Assembly (NCBI GenBank): GCA_026399445.1
Contig: JAPLRA010000176.1
Location: 1-5,460, forward strand
Length of the DNA: 5,460 bases
Reading direction: 5' to 3'
From: Sulfuritalea sp.
GTDB lineage: Bacteria > Pseudomonadota > Gammaproteobacteria > Burkholderiales > Rhodocyclaceae
Below, in pieces: positions 1 to 5,460 of the stretch. A program made the translations under genes and the position numbers. The notes beneath the pieces were generated by a model, which saw nothing but the letters and a program-made list of their open reading frames with translations, made no database searches and was not told the origin of the DNA. Positions within the stretch are counted from its first letter, which is position 1. Each line of letters opens with the position of its first letter.

Positions 1-250
1 TCTTTGCAGCAGCCTTCTTCGGTGCAGCCTTCTTGGCAGCTGGCTTCTTAGCAGCCGGCTTCTTGGCAACAGCCTTCTTCGCAGCGGGCTTCTTCGCGGC
101 CGGTTTCTTGGCAGCGGGCTTCTTCGCAGCGGGCTTGGCAGCCGCCTTCTTTACAGCCGGCTTTTTAACAGCTGGCTTCTTCGGGGCCGCAGACTTCTTA
201 GCGGCGGGCGTAGCCGCAGCCTTCTTTGCGGCCGGCTTCTTGGCTTTCTT
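1..250 (-). repeat. Degenerate 15-bp coding repeats (KKPAA units)
   Basis: Inside the H1-like gene the sequence AAG-AAG-CCN-GCN-GCN recurs with a 15-base period, giving KKPAA, with variants KKAAA, KKPAV, KKAVA and KKAAP. Third positions differ between copies, so the array is old or under selection for protein composition rather than a fresh expansion. Such arrays are prone to slippage and vary in length between strains. The plus-strand reading of this stretch (AAGFL/AAGFF) is only the mirror of the repeat. Confidence 0.8.
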
Positions 251-262
251 AGCAATCGCCAT
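1..262 (-). CDS. Histone H1-like / AlgP-like Lys-Ala-Pro-rich DNA-binding protein (3' end outside window)
   Basis: The ATG at 262-260 follows AAGGAGG (275-269) at six bases, an almost ideal ribosome binding site, so the start is secure. The frame stays open for 87 codons to the window edge; the C-terminus is not visible. After MAIAKKAKK the protein is made almost only of Lys, Ala and Pro with a few Val, Thr and Ser, arranged as repeated KKPAA / KKAAA units. Proteins of this composition (AlgP of Pseudomonas, BpH1 of Bordetella, eukaryotic H1 tails) are highly basic, unfolded and bind DNA without sequence specificity; a role in nucleoid compaction is the family expectation. No globular domain, signal peptide or membrane segment can be seen. 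It follows a long intergenic region and is probably transcribed separately from ampD. The identity as a class is firm; the precise orthologue cannot be given because low-complexity proteins align with many unrelated ones. Confidence 0.85.
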   Translation of the reverse strand, partial: MAIAKKAKKPAAKKAAATPAAKKSAAPKKPAVKKPAVKKAAAKPAAKKPAAKKPAAKKPAAKKAVAKKPAAKKPAAKKAAPKKAAAK

Positions 263-381
263 GTTGAACCTCCTTAACTAATTAACAGGAAAGAACCACC
301 ACTACTTCTACTGAAACCCGTCTGGGTTAGCACGGATTATCCAACGCTCCGATGCGATCGAAAGCGACGAATTCCTCACGT

Positions 382-681
382 TTATCCGCCTATCACTTCG
401 TTTTGAAACCGCGAATGACAAACGCACAAACAACCAAATAACATATTTTGAAAATCACGATCCTGCGCGACGCCCGTCTGGCGCGGGTTGGCGCGGACAG
501 GCCGACGGCGCCTTGACGCGAGCCGGTTCAGCGCGTCGGCGCCGCGGACTGTCGTCGGAATTTGCGGAGTGAATGAGTTGCGGTGAAATGAATGCGGGCG
601 CTGATTCGTTGCCATAGCGATAGAAGACAGTTGGGCAACCCCGTTGCGGTCGGTGTAAAAATCGCCCAAAACTTCCTGCAT
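382..681 (-). CDS. Possible small protein of unknown function, 99 aa
   Basis: The product is not recognised. The case for a gene is its start: ATG at 681-679 is preceded by GGGAG (692-688) at six bases, and a promoter-like pair lies about 110 bases upstream. The first 75 or so codons use mostly C or G in the third position, roughly like neighbouring genes; the last 25 (after 460) become A/T-rich and cysteine-containing (LFGCLCVCHSRF), which looks less like coding sequence. No signal peptide, membrane segment or known motif is visible; the middle is arginine-rich (about residues 46-66). A second frame, 757-455, is open across the same bases with a poorer start. This could equally be non-coding leader or a small RNA region. 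Conservation of the reading frame in relatives would decide it. Confidence 0.27.
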   Translation of the reverse strand: MQEVLGDFYTDRNGVAQLSSIAMATNQRPHSFHRNSFTPQIPTTVRGADALNRLASRRRRPVRANPRQTGVAQDRDFQNMLFGCLCVCHSRFQNEVIGG

Positions 682-758
682 TCAGATCTCCCGTCTTTGT
701 CGCCATGAAGCCGGTGATGATCGGGACGCTGCAACCTGTATCGTCCCCTCTGTACAAC

Positions 759-780
759 GACCTACTATATCTAGTAGGTC
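759..780. promoter_or_regulatory. 22-bp palindrome with lux-box layout, possible operator
   Basis: GACCTACTA, a four-base centre TATC, then TAGTAGGTC form a perfect 9+9 inverted repeat. The inner 20 bases start with ACCT and end with AGGT separated by 12 bases, the CT-N12-AG framework of LuxR-type binding sites. They match the Vibrio fischeri lux box at 11 of 20 positions, including both ends and the central ATC. The seven bases ACAACGA occur at 754-760 and again at 782-788, just outside or overlapping each arm. It lies downstream of the candidate promoter at 799-827 and upstream of the possible gene at 382-681. As RNA it could also fold as a short hairpin, but no T run follows on either side, so it is not a standard terminator. 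No LuxR-type regulator is in the window. Confidence 0.4.
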
Positions 781-798
781 AACAACGATCTGACACTA

Positions 799-827
799 AT
801 TGTAGTGGTTGATTTTTTTGACTGCAA
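799..827 (-). promoter_or_regulatory. Candidate sigma-70 promoter upstream of the palindrome
   Basis: On the minus strand TTGCAG (827-822) and TACAAT (804-799) are separated by 17 bases that include an A7 tract. The -10 matches the consensus at five of six positions, the -35 only at its TTG. Transcription would start near 792 and run through the palindrome 759-780 towards the possible gene at 681-382 and the H1-like gene. The palindrome would then sit at about +12 to +33, a position typical of repression rather than activation. Confidence 0.35.
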
Positions 828-847
828 GTGATTTCTGATGTAGACGC

Positions 848-873
848 AAAAAAAAGCGTTGCGCCATTGCGAC
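848..873 (-). terminator. Weak terminator candidate after ampD
   Basis: Starting a few bases past the ampD stop, the minus strand has GTCGC-AATG-GCGCAAC followed by GC and eight T (855-848). The stem has only three clean G/C pairs plus interrupted outer pairs, so it is a poor intrinsic terminator, although the T run is right. The T8 tract is itself bounded by AACGC and GCGTC, giving an ACGC-A8-GCGT symmetry on the plus strand (844-859). Confidence 0.2.
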
Positions 874-875
874 AC

Positions 876-1427
876 TCATCTGCTTGCGTCGCGCACTCGA
901 TGCCAATCGAAGCATGGGCCAGGATCCGTCTTGCGACCCGGTGCGATATCACTATGACCGACCACATCTTCAATCATGTAACGCTCACACAACTTGGCCA
1001 GCAGGCGATTGAGCGTCCCATATTGAGCATCCTCGAATGCAAGCTGGTCGCAGCCCTCGAGCTCGATACCGATGGAAAAGTTGTTGCAGCTCTCCTCGCC
1101 CATCCAGCTGGAAACGCCCGCGTGCCAAGCGCGCCGGGAGCAGGGAACAAACTGGATCAACTCTCCGTCGCGACGGACCAGGAAATGGGCGGAAACCCGC
1201 AGACCCTCGATCTCCCTGAAATAAGGGTGCGCCTCCGGATCAAGGCAATTGGTAAATAGCTGGACGATCTCCGGGCCGCCGAATTCGTCGGGTGGCAGGC
1301 TGATGGCGTGAATGACGATCAATCGAACCGACTCGTCGGCAGGTCGCTCGTCGCAATTTGGCGAAGGCACGCGCCGCGCAGCAGACAACCAGCCTTCGTC
1401 GTCCACCGTGTCCTGCGCCTGCCTCAC
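876..1427 (-). CDS. ampD: 1,6-anhydro-N-acetylmuramyl-L-alanine amidase AmpD
   Basis: A cytosolic zinc amidase that removes the stem peptide from 1,6-anhydroMurNAc muropeptides returned from the wall; in many Gram-negatives its loss induces AmpC beta-lactamase. The 183 residues align along their whole length with enterobacterial AmpD: GWLSAARRVPSPN at the N-terminus, ISLPPDEFGGP, LRVSAHFLVRRDGE, RAWHAGVSSW, FSIGIELEG, and GHSDIAPGRKTDPGP at the end. The zinc ligands are His40, His158 and Asp168, with catalytic Glu122 and Lys166 present. There is no signal peptide, which fits cytosolic AmpD rather than periplasmic AmiD. The start taken is GTG at 1427, overlapping the pilR stop as GTGA. A GTG eight codons in (1406-1404), with AGGA just upstream, is an alternative. 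As the last gene of the apparent operon it has no obvious functional link with pilSR, and it is complete. Confidence 0.96.
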   Translation of the reverse strand: MRQAQDTVDDEGWLSAARRVPSPNCDERPADESVRLIVIHAISLPPDEFGGPEIVQLFTNCLDPEAHPYFREIEGLRVSAHFLVRRDGELIQFVPCSRRAWHAGVSSWMGEESCNNFSIGIELEGCDQLAFEDAQYGTLNRLLAKLCERYMIEDVVGHSDIAPGRKTDPGPCFDWHRVRDASR

Positions 1428-2709
1428 TCGTTCATTCCCAATCGCACCATTCGATAGCGCAAGGATCGAAAGGTGACGCCCAACAGTCTTGCCGCGGCAG
1501 TGCGATTGCCGTTCGACTGCTTCAGCGCATCAAGAATGGACTGACGCTCCACCTGGTCCAGATGATCCTGAAGAGAGCCGCCGACCGTGGTGGCCGCGGT
1601 GCCCGCCAGCTGGAAGGGCACCAGATTCAGATCGGCCACGTCTATGCGATCGCCAGCCATCAAAGCCAGCGCACGCTCCATGACGCGGCAGCCCGTGCCA
1701 ACCGGTCGAGAATGTGCCGTGCCAGCATCGGAATGTCTTCGCGGCACTCCCGCAAGGCCGGCATCCTCAACTCGATGACGTTGAGGCGATAGAACAGATC
1801 CTGCCTGAACCGCCCCTGCTCGACGAGCACCTTGAGGTCCTGATGCGTGGCGCAGATCACTCGCACGTCGACGGCTTCCTCGCCAGTGGCGCCAACCTTG
1901 CGCACCCGCTTCTCCTGAATCGCGCGCAACAGCTTGACCTGCATCGTCAGCGGCAGTTCCGCCACCTCGTCGAGAAACAGGGTGCCGCCATCGGCCACCT
2001 GAAAGAAGCCCCCGCGGTCCTCGCTGGCGCCGGTAAATGCCCCCTTGCGATAACCGAAGAACTCGCTCTCCATCAGGTTCTCGGGAATTGCGCCGCAGTT
2101 GACCGGGACGAAGGTACGGTCGCGGCGAGCGCCCAAAGTGTGGATCAGTCGCGCGGCGAGCTCCTTGCCGCTCCCGGACTCGCCCGAAATATGAACCGGG
2201 GCCTGACTTCGCGCCACACGATCGATCAGCCCGCGCACCTGCTCAATCGCAGTCGACTCGCCAAGCAGTCCACCCGCGCTGCCCATGTCACCACCCGACT
2301 CCGGTCCGGGCAATTCCAGCGCGGACTTGACCATTCCCCGCAGCTGATCCAGCGACACGGGTTTGGCGATGTAGTCGAACGCACCGGCCTTGAGCGCAGA
2401 CACCGCGTTCTCGGCACTGCCATGGGCCGTGATCACTGCCACCGGCAAATCGGGCACGGTGTCGGCAATGTGGCGCACCAGCTCCAGACCTTCGCCGTCC
2501 GGCAGGCGCATGTCCGTCAGGCATAACTGGTAACGCTGACCGGCGAGCATGCGGCGCGCTTCGGCGAGAGACCCGACGCAGTCGGCCTGAAGCCCCATGC
2601 GCGCAAGGGTAAGGTCGAGCAACTCACGGATGTCCGCCTCGTCGTCGACGACCAGAACCCGTTTGGGTTCGCCGCGACCACGAGGGCGACGTTCATTTTT
2701 TAGCGACAT
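1424..2709 (-). pseudogene. pilR: Sigma-54 response regulator PilR, broken by an internal out-of-frame deletion
   Basis: PilR is the activator partner of PilS; phosphorylated, it drives sigma-54 transcription of the type IV pilin gene. Frame one runs from ATG 2709 to TGA 1660 (349 codons). It carries the receiver domain (acidic Asp22/Asp23, phosphoacceptor Asp66, Thr94, Lys116) and the AAA+ core: Walker A GESGSGKE at 176-183, the sigma-54 contact loop GAFTGA at 223-228, Walker B LFLDE at 244-248, sensor I region ATHQD and arginine-finger segment FRQDLFYRLN. After ILDRLA (to 1696) the frame leaves the family and ends in an unrelated tail. Family sequence resumes at 1684 in another frame as VMERALALMAGDRIDVADLNL and finishes with an intact Fis-type helix-turn-helix (NRTAAARLLGVTFRSLRYRM) to TGA 1424. 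Only 14 bases separate ILDRLA from MERAL where Pseudomonas PilR has about 33 residues, so roughly 85 bases with the sensor II GNVRELEN motif are gone. The start overlaps the pilS end by ten bases. The identification is firm; whether the lesion is real or an assembly fault is open. Confidence 0.9.
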
Positions 2710-4286
2710 GCAAGTCCCTCGGCGGTAATCCGGAAATGGGCGCCCGGCTCCTCATCCAGCAGTTCGAGCCGGGCGCCGCTGGCTTCGCACAGCTCCCGCG
2801 CGATATAGAGACCCAAGCCGGTGCCGGCGCCGTGCGTTGTAAAGAAAGGCTCAAAGACCTGGTTGCGCTGTGCCTCATCAACGCCGGGCCCGTCGTCAAT
2901 GATATGCAATTCCACGCAATTCGCCTTGGCAGCCACCCTCGCCTCCAAGCGCACGGCACCTTCAGCCGAGCTGGCATGGCGCAGTGCATTCCCCAGCAGA
3001 TTCCACAGGACCCGATAGAGGTGGCCCCGATCAAAACGCAGCTCGACATCGCCGTCGCCGACCTGTACCCGCTTGCTTGCCGAAGCGTCGTGCAAGGACA
3101 GCTCTTCCAGAAATCCGGAAAGGAAGACCCGCCAGCGCAAGGGCTCCGGCTGCGCGCGATCACGGCGCCCGAGTTCCAGTACCTCGGTCACGAGCCGATT
3201 GAGACGACGGGTATTGTCATGAATGATGCGGGCCAGACGCTGACGCAGGGGATCGGTATCCTCTTCGGCGAGCAATTCCGCCGCATGGCTGATCGCCGCC
3301 AGCGGATTGCGGATCTCATGCGCCATGTTGGCCGTAAGTCGTCCAAGGGCAGCCAGCTTCAATTGCTGTGCCTGTGACTGTATGCGCTCCATGTCTTCCA
3401 GGTAAATCAGCGACTGCCCTCCGGACTCGGCAGAAGGCAAATAGCGCACACGCAACAAGCGGCCACTTTCCTGACGCAGCATTTCCACCATTTCGAGGGG
3501 CTGAGCGCTCCAGGTCCGGTAACGCTCAGCCAAGCCGGGGGAAAACGTCTCCAGTTCCGCGCCATCGGCGACCCGCACGTCCAGCAACGTCTCGGCACGC
3601 GGGTTGAGCAGCCGCACCCGCCCCTCGCCATCCACCACCAGAACGCCGTCCTCCATGTCACGAATGATCCGCTCGCTGATCCGCAACTGATCGTTGAGTT
3701 CCCGCCCGCGTTCCCGTGCCAGCGTCTCGTTGGCCACCAATCTCTGTGCCAGCAATCGGGCAATGATCGCCGTGCCGAAGAAGGCGATGCTGATGATTCC
3801 CGTGCGCACGAAGTCGGCGGCGTCCGCTTCCCGCGTCAGCGCACGCCAGCTTTCCTCGAGCAGCATCGCCACCGAGGCCAGCGCGGCATAAAACAGCGTC
3901 ATCCGACCCTGCCCGACCAGCGCCGCACCGGCCACAACCACCAGCAGCAGGATGGCGATCCCGCTCTTCTGTCCGCCACTGGCATACATCATCAGCGTCA
4001 AGGCGGCGATGTCGACCGCGACCTGCACCGAAAGCTGGAGGCTGAAGCGGCGCGGTCTGCGCAGCAATGCAACGAGAAACCCGATTGCCAGCAGAAGATA
4101 GACCGCAGCAACGCGATCGAACAGGCGCGAATCCTGGGTGCCGAGACTCACCGTGTCGCCGAACACCAGAGCCGCACCCAGAAACAACAGGGCGATCGAC
4201 AAACGGTAGATCGAGAAAAAGCGCAACGAACGCCAGAAGGACTCGATGGCGTCGGTCTCCTCCGCCCCCGAAATCGGCACGCTCAA
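2700..4286 (-). CDS. pilS: Type IV pilus two-component sensor histidine kinase PilS
   Basis: Inner-membrane kinase that phosphorylates PilR; in Pseudomonas PilS monitors pilin in the membrane. With the TTG start at 4286 it has 528 residues, near the usual 530. Six hydrophobic segments lie at about 28-45, 58-75, 86-102, 108-125, 128-144 and 160-179. A coiled linker and a PAS-like domain follow (about 202-299, RDMEDGVLVVDGEGRVRLLN). The kinase core then has the H-box NMAHEIRNPL with phosphoacceptor His323 (codon 3320-3318), N-box NLLGNALRHA, G1 DDGPGV, F-box EPFFTT and G2 GAGTGLGL, so it looks catalytically complete. The start is chosen because GGGAG stands seven bases before this TTG and because it forms a TTGA overlap with the previous gene's stop. 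An upstream TTG at 4319 lacks a ribosome binding site and would overlap that gene by 37 bases; a GTG at 4280 is also possible. The kinase is intact although its partner is broken. Confidence 0.94.
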   Translation of the reverse strand: MSVPISGAEETDAIESFWRSLRFFSIYRLSIALLFLGAALVFGDTVSLGTQDSRLFDRVAAVYLLLAIGFLVALLRRPRRFSLQLSVQVAVDIAALTLMMYASGGQKSGIAILLLVVVAGAALVGQGRMTLFYAALASVAMLLEESWRALTREADAADFVRTGIISIAFFGTAIIARLLAQRLVANETLARERGRELNDQLRISERIIRDMEDGVLVVDGEGRVRLLNPRAETLLDVRVADGAELETFSPGLAERYRTWSAQPLEMVEMLRQESGRLLRVRYLPSAESGGQSLIYLEDMERIQSQAQQLKLAALGRLTANMAHEIRNPLAAISHAAELLAEEDTDPLRQRLARIIHDNTRRLNRLVTEVLELGRRDRAQPEPLRWRVFLSGFLEELSLHDASASKRVQVGDGDVELRFDRGHLYRVLWNLLGNALRHASSAEGAVRLEARVAAKANCVELHIIDDGPGVDEAQRNQVFEPFFTTHGAGTGLGLYIARELCEASGARLELLDEEPGAHFRITAEGLACR

Positions 4287-4501
4287 GAGCGAACTCCCAG
4301 CCGGCGATGTTCTTCGCAACAGTAGTCGCGTTCGCCCTCACTCACCGATTCGGCGCCGGGGAAATGCACGCCGCAGTGGGCGCACTGAGCCATTGATTCA
4401 GGGCCTCGCGCAGCAGGCGGCGGCTTGGTACGTCGATTGGAAGCACGCACCAGCGCATAGATCACGGCAAGCACGGCAATAAACAGGAGAAATTTCGCCA
4501 C
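4283..4501 (-). CDS. PP0621-type small membrane-anchored zinc-ribbon-like protein
   Basis: A 72-residue protein of the kind commonly found directly before pilS in beta- and gammaproteobacteria (PP0621 family); its function is not known. It has one N-terminal hydrophobic segment (residues 4-18, FLLFIAVLAVIYALV) followed by basic residues, which suggests an inner-membrane anchor with the rest in the cytoplasm. The C-terminal part has CAHC (Cys40, Cys43), then DYCCEEH (Cys61, Cys62, His65), a likely zinc-binding site. The start is GTG at 4501, with GGTGGA about nine bases upstream, only 24 bases after the tRNA 3' end. The stop overlaps the pilS TTG start by four bases (TTGA), so coupled translation with pilS is likely. 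A link with pilin sensing is inference from position only. Confidence 0.85.
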   Translation of the reverse strand: MAKFLLFIAVLAVIYALVRASNRRTKPPPAARGPESMAQCAHCGVHFPGAESVSEGERDYCCEEHRRLGVRS

Positions 4502-4519
4502 GGTCGTCAGTCCACCGCA

Positions 4520-4615
<96 letters not shown>

Positions 4616-4616
4616 G

Positions 4617-4674
4617 GCAAGGATGGACATTGCGGGAACAGGCTGAGCAATACAGCCCGAGAGATCATCCTTGC
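4617..4674. repeat. 9-bp inverted repeat in the ispB-tRNA spacer
   Basis: GCAAGGATG (4617-4625) and CATCCTTGC (4666-4674) are perfect complements with 40 bases between them, extendable by one G-U pair inwards. The right arm overlaps the candidate tRNA -10 region, so only the left arm is surely in the tRNA leader. In an ispB read-through transcript the arms could form a long-loop hairpin. There is no T run after it on the minus strand. Confidence 0.55.
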
Positions 4675-4692
4675 AAACATCGCAGTGGTCAA
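4664..4692 (-). promoter_or_regulatory. Candidate sigma-70 promoter for tRNA-Pro
   Basis: TTGACC (4692-4687, five of six consensus bases) overlaps the ispB stop codon, and 17 bases later GATGAT (4669-4664, four of six) would serve as the -10. Transcription would begin near 4657, giving a leader of about 55 bases before the tRNA. The same promoter could also feed the PP0621-like/pilS/pilR/ampD genes, since nothing like a terminator follows the tRNA. Confidence 0.4.
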
Positions 4693-5460
4693 AAACTTCG
4701 TTGCACTGCAAAGTCTGCCAATTGTAGCAGCGTTTCCCTGAACTTTGAATCCGGCAGTGGCGCCAACGCGGCCTTGGCCATCTCTGCCTCGGCGACGCCG
4801 TGACGGCGCGCGACATCAAGCGCGCCACTTGAACGCACTGCCGCCAGCACTTCGGCAAAGCTGTCACTGCTCGCATTTTCAATGGCGCCGCGCACCAAAG
4901 CGGCTTGTTGCGGGTTGCCATGCTGAATGACGTGGATCAGGGGCAGTGTCGGTTTGCCTTCGGCCAGATCGTCGCCGAGGTGCTTCCCGGTTTCTGCCTC
5001 CTGCCCCGAGTAGTCGAGCACGTCGTCGATCAACTGGAACGCGGTGCCGATGTGCATGCCATAGGCCGCCATGGCTTCCTCTATTTCCGGGCCTGCCTCG
5101 CCGAGAATGGCGCCAAGTCGTCCGGCCGCCTCGAACAGTTTGGCGGTCTTGTAGCGGATCACCCGCAGATAGGCATCCACCTCGATGTCGGCATTGCGGC
5201 AATTCATCAGTTGCAGCACTTCTCCCTCGGCGATCACATTGGTCGCATCGGCCAGCACCTGCATCACCCGCATGCTGCCGACGCCGACCATTATCTGGAA
5301 AGCGCGCGAATAGAGAAAGTCGCCGACCAGCACGCTGGCCGGATTGCCGAACACCGCATTGGCGGTATCGCGCCCACGCCGCAGTGACGATTCGTCGACG
5401 ACATCGTCGTGCAGCAGCGTGGCGGTATGGATGAACTCGACCACCGCAGCCAACTCGTGA
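4689..5460 (-). CDS. ispB: Octaprenyl (polyprenyl) diphosphate synthase IspB (5' end outside window)
   Basis: A soluble trans-prenyltransferase that extends farnesyl diphosphate with isopentenyl diphosphate to make the ubiquinone side chain. The frame is open to the window edge; 257 residues are visible, so about 65 N-terminal residues are missing compared with the 323 of E. coli IspB. It shows IEFIHTATLLHDDVVD-like sequence with the first aspartate-rich motif DDVVD (5408-5394) followed by RRG, then VLVGDFLYSRAFQ, VIAEGEVLQLMN, KTAKLFEAA, the second aspartate-rich motif as GTAFQLIDDVLD (DDVLD at 5027-5013), and GDDLAEGKPTLPL. The end, ADFAVQRSF, matches the family C-terminus, so the 3' end is complete. 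The exact chain length (C40 or another) cannot be read from this sequence. It is probably transcribed as its own unit, as a tRNA promoter starts at its stop. Confidence 0.96.
   Translation of the reverse strand, partial: HELAAVVEFIHTATLLHDDVVDESSLRRGRDTANAVFGNPASVLVGDFLYSRAFQIMVGVGSMRVMQVLADATNVIAEGEVLQLMNCRNADIEVDAYLRVIRYKTAKLFEAAGRLGAILGEAGPEIEEAMAAYGMHIGTAFQLIDDVLDYSGQEAETGKHLGDDLAEGKPTLPLIHVIQHGNPQQAALVRGAIENASSDSFAEVLAAVRSSGALDVARRHGVAEAEMAKAALAPLPDSKFRETLLQLADFAVQRSF

Larger units (their letters stand above)
263..875. other. Intergenic region between ampD and the H1-like gene
   Basis: This 613-base stretch has no recognisable gene family in any frame. Going leftwards (the transcription direction) from ampD it holds a T8 run on the minus strand (855-848), a promoter-like pair (827-799), a 22-bp palindrome (780-759), a possible small gene (681-382) and an A/T-richer leader (381-263) before the H1-like start. 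The leader contains a short inverted repeat, AACCC-N4-GGGTT, at 315-328. Base composition changes along it: 263-460 and 750-860 are clearly richer in A/T than 460-680. No convincing promoter was found for the H1-like gene itself. Confidence 0.6.

Noticed and set aside
1..250. Regularly spaced repeats that could suggest a CRISPR array or minisatellite
   Set aside because: The period is 15 bases with no unique spacers, and copies vary at third positions inside a coding frame, so it is a protein repeat.
33..281. Plus-strand open frame rich in AAGFL/AAGFF
   Set aside because: It is the complement of the KKPAA repeat of the H1-like gene; the minus strand has the strong ribosome site and the typical composition.
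315..328. AACCC-N4-GGGTT hairpin in the H1-like leader as a riboswitch or operator
   Set aside because: Five pairs without further structure or flanking T run are too little to support a regulatory call.
455..757. Alternative minus-strand frame (TTG start) across the intergenic region
   Set aside because: It has no ribosome binding site and no recognisable motif; the overlapping 681-382 frame has the better start. Only one, if either, is real.
794..819. CACTA-ATTG-TAGTG hairpin followed by T7 on the plus strand, resembling a terminator
   Set aside because: The stem has only five mostly A/T pairs and no plus-strand gene precedes it; the same bases make up the minus-strand promoter candidate.
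828..1259. Plus-strand frame of 143 codons antisense to ampD
   Set aside because: The minus strand carries an unmistakable AmpD with all zinc and catalytic residues; the plus frame has no family features.
1424..1747. The 107-codon frame as an independent Fis-like small regulator
   Set aside because: Its first 21 residues are unlike the family, its ATG lies within the other PilR frame, and from VMERAL onward it matches the PilR C-terminus; it is the downstream half of the broken pilR.
2700..4319. Longer PilS from the TTG at 4319
   Set aside because: It has no ribosome site and overlaps the PP0621-like gene by 37 bases, whereas TTG 4286 has GGGAG at seven bases and a TTGA overlap.
3658..4341. 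227-codon minus-strand frame within pilS
   Set aside because: It is a shifted shadow of the PilS membrane domain; the pilS frame has the transmembrane pattern and continues into the kinase motifs.

Overview
The window is a compact, strictly one-directional piece of a GC-rich proteobacterial chromosome, with every supportable gene on the minus strand. Read in the direction of transcription (high to low coordinates) the order is: ispB (5' end outside the window), tRNA-Pro(CGG), a small PP0621-type membrane/zinc-ribbon protein, pilS, pilR, ampD, an intergenic stretch of about 600 bases, and a lysine/alanine-rich histone H1-like protein whose 3' end is outside the window. The PilSR pair, an AmpD very close to the enterobacterial enzyme, an IspB-type polyprenyl synthase and an AlgP/H1-like KKPAA protein together suggest a betaproteobacterium (Rhodocyclales, Burkholderiales or Nitrosomonadales type) more than a gammaproteobacterium. 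This placement is inference from gene content only.

Right part (4689-5460): ispB makes the polyprenyl chain of ubiquinone. A candidate sigma-70 promoter overlaps its stop codon and would drive the tRNA. The tRNA is 77 nt with an encoded CCA. A 10-bp direct repeat flanks it and a 9-bp inverted repeat lies in its leader.

Centre (876-4501): the four reading frames PP0621-like, pilS, pilR and ampD are joined by overlaps (TTGA, a 10-base overlap, GTGA), so they look translationally coupled and probably form one operon, possibly fed by read-through from the tRNA promoter. PilS/PilR is the two-component system that controls type IV pilin transcription through sigma-54. AmpD is a cytosolic peptidoglycan-recycling amidase.

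The main anomaly is in pilR. Its receiver and AAA+ core are intact, and its Fis-type DNA-binding end is intact, but they are in different frames. About 85 bases that should encode the sensor II/GNVRELEN segment are missing between them. As given, the gene is broken, either by a recent real deletion or by an assembly fault.

Left part (1-875): downstream of ampD lie a T8 run, a promoter-like pair, a 22-bp palindrome with the ACCT-N12-AGGT layout of a lux box, and a possible 99-codon gene of unknown function with a good ribosome binding site. The histone-like gene follows. No transposon, CRISPR array, phage gene or clearly new multi-gene system was found.
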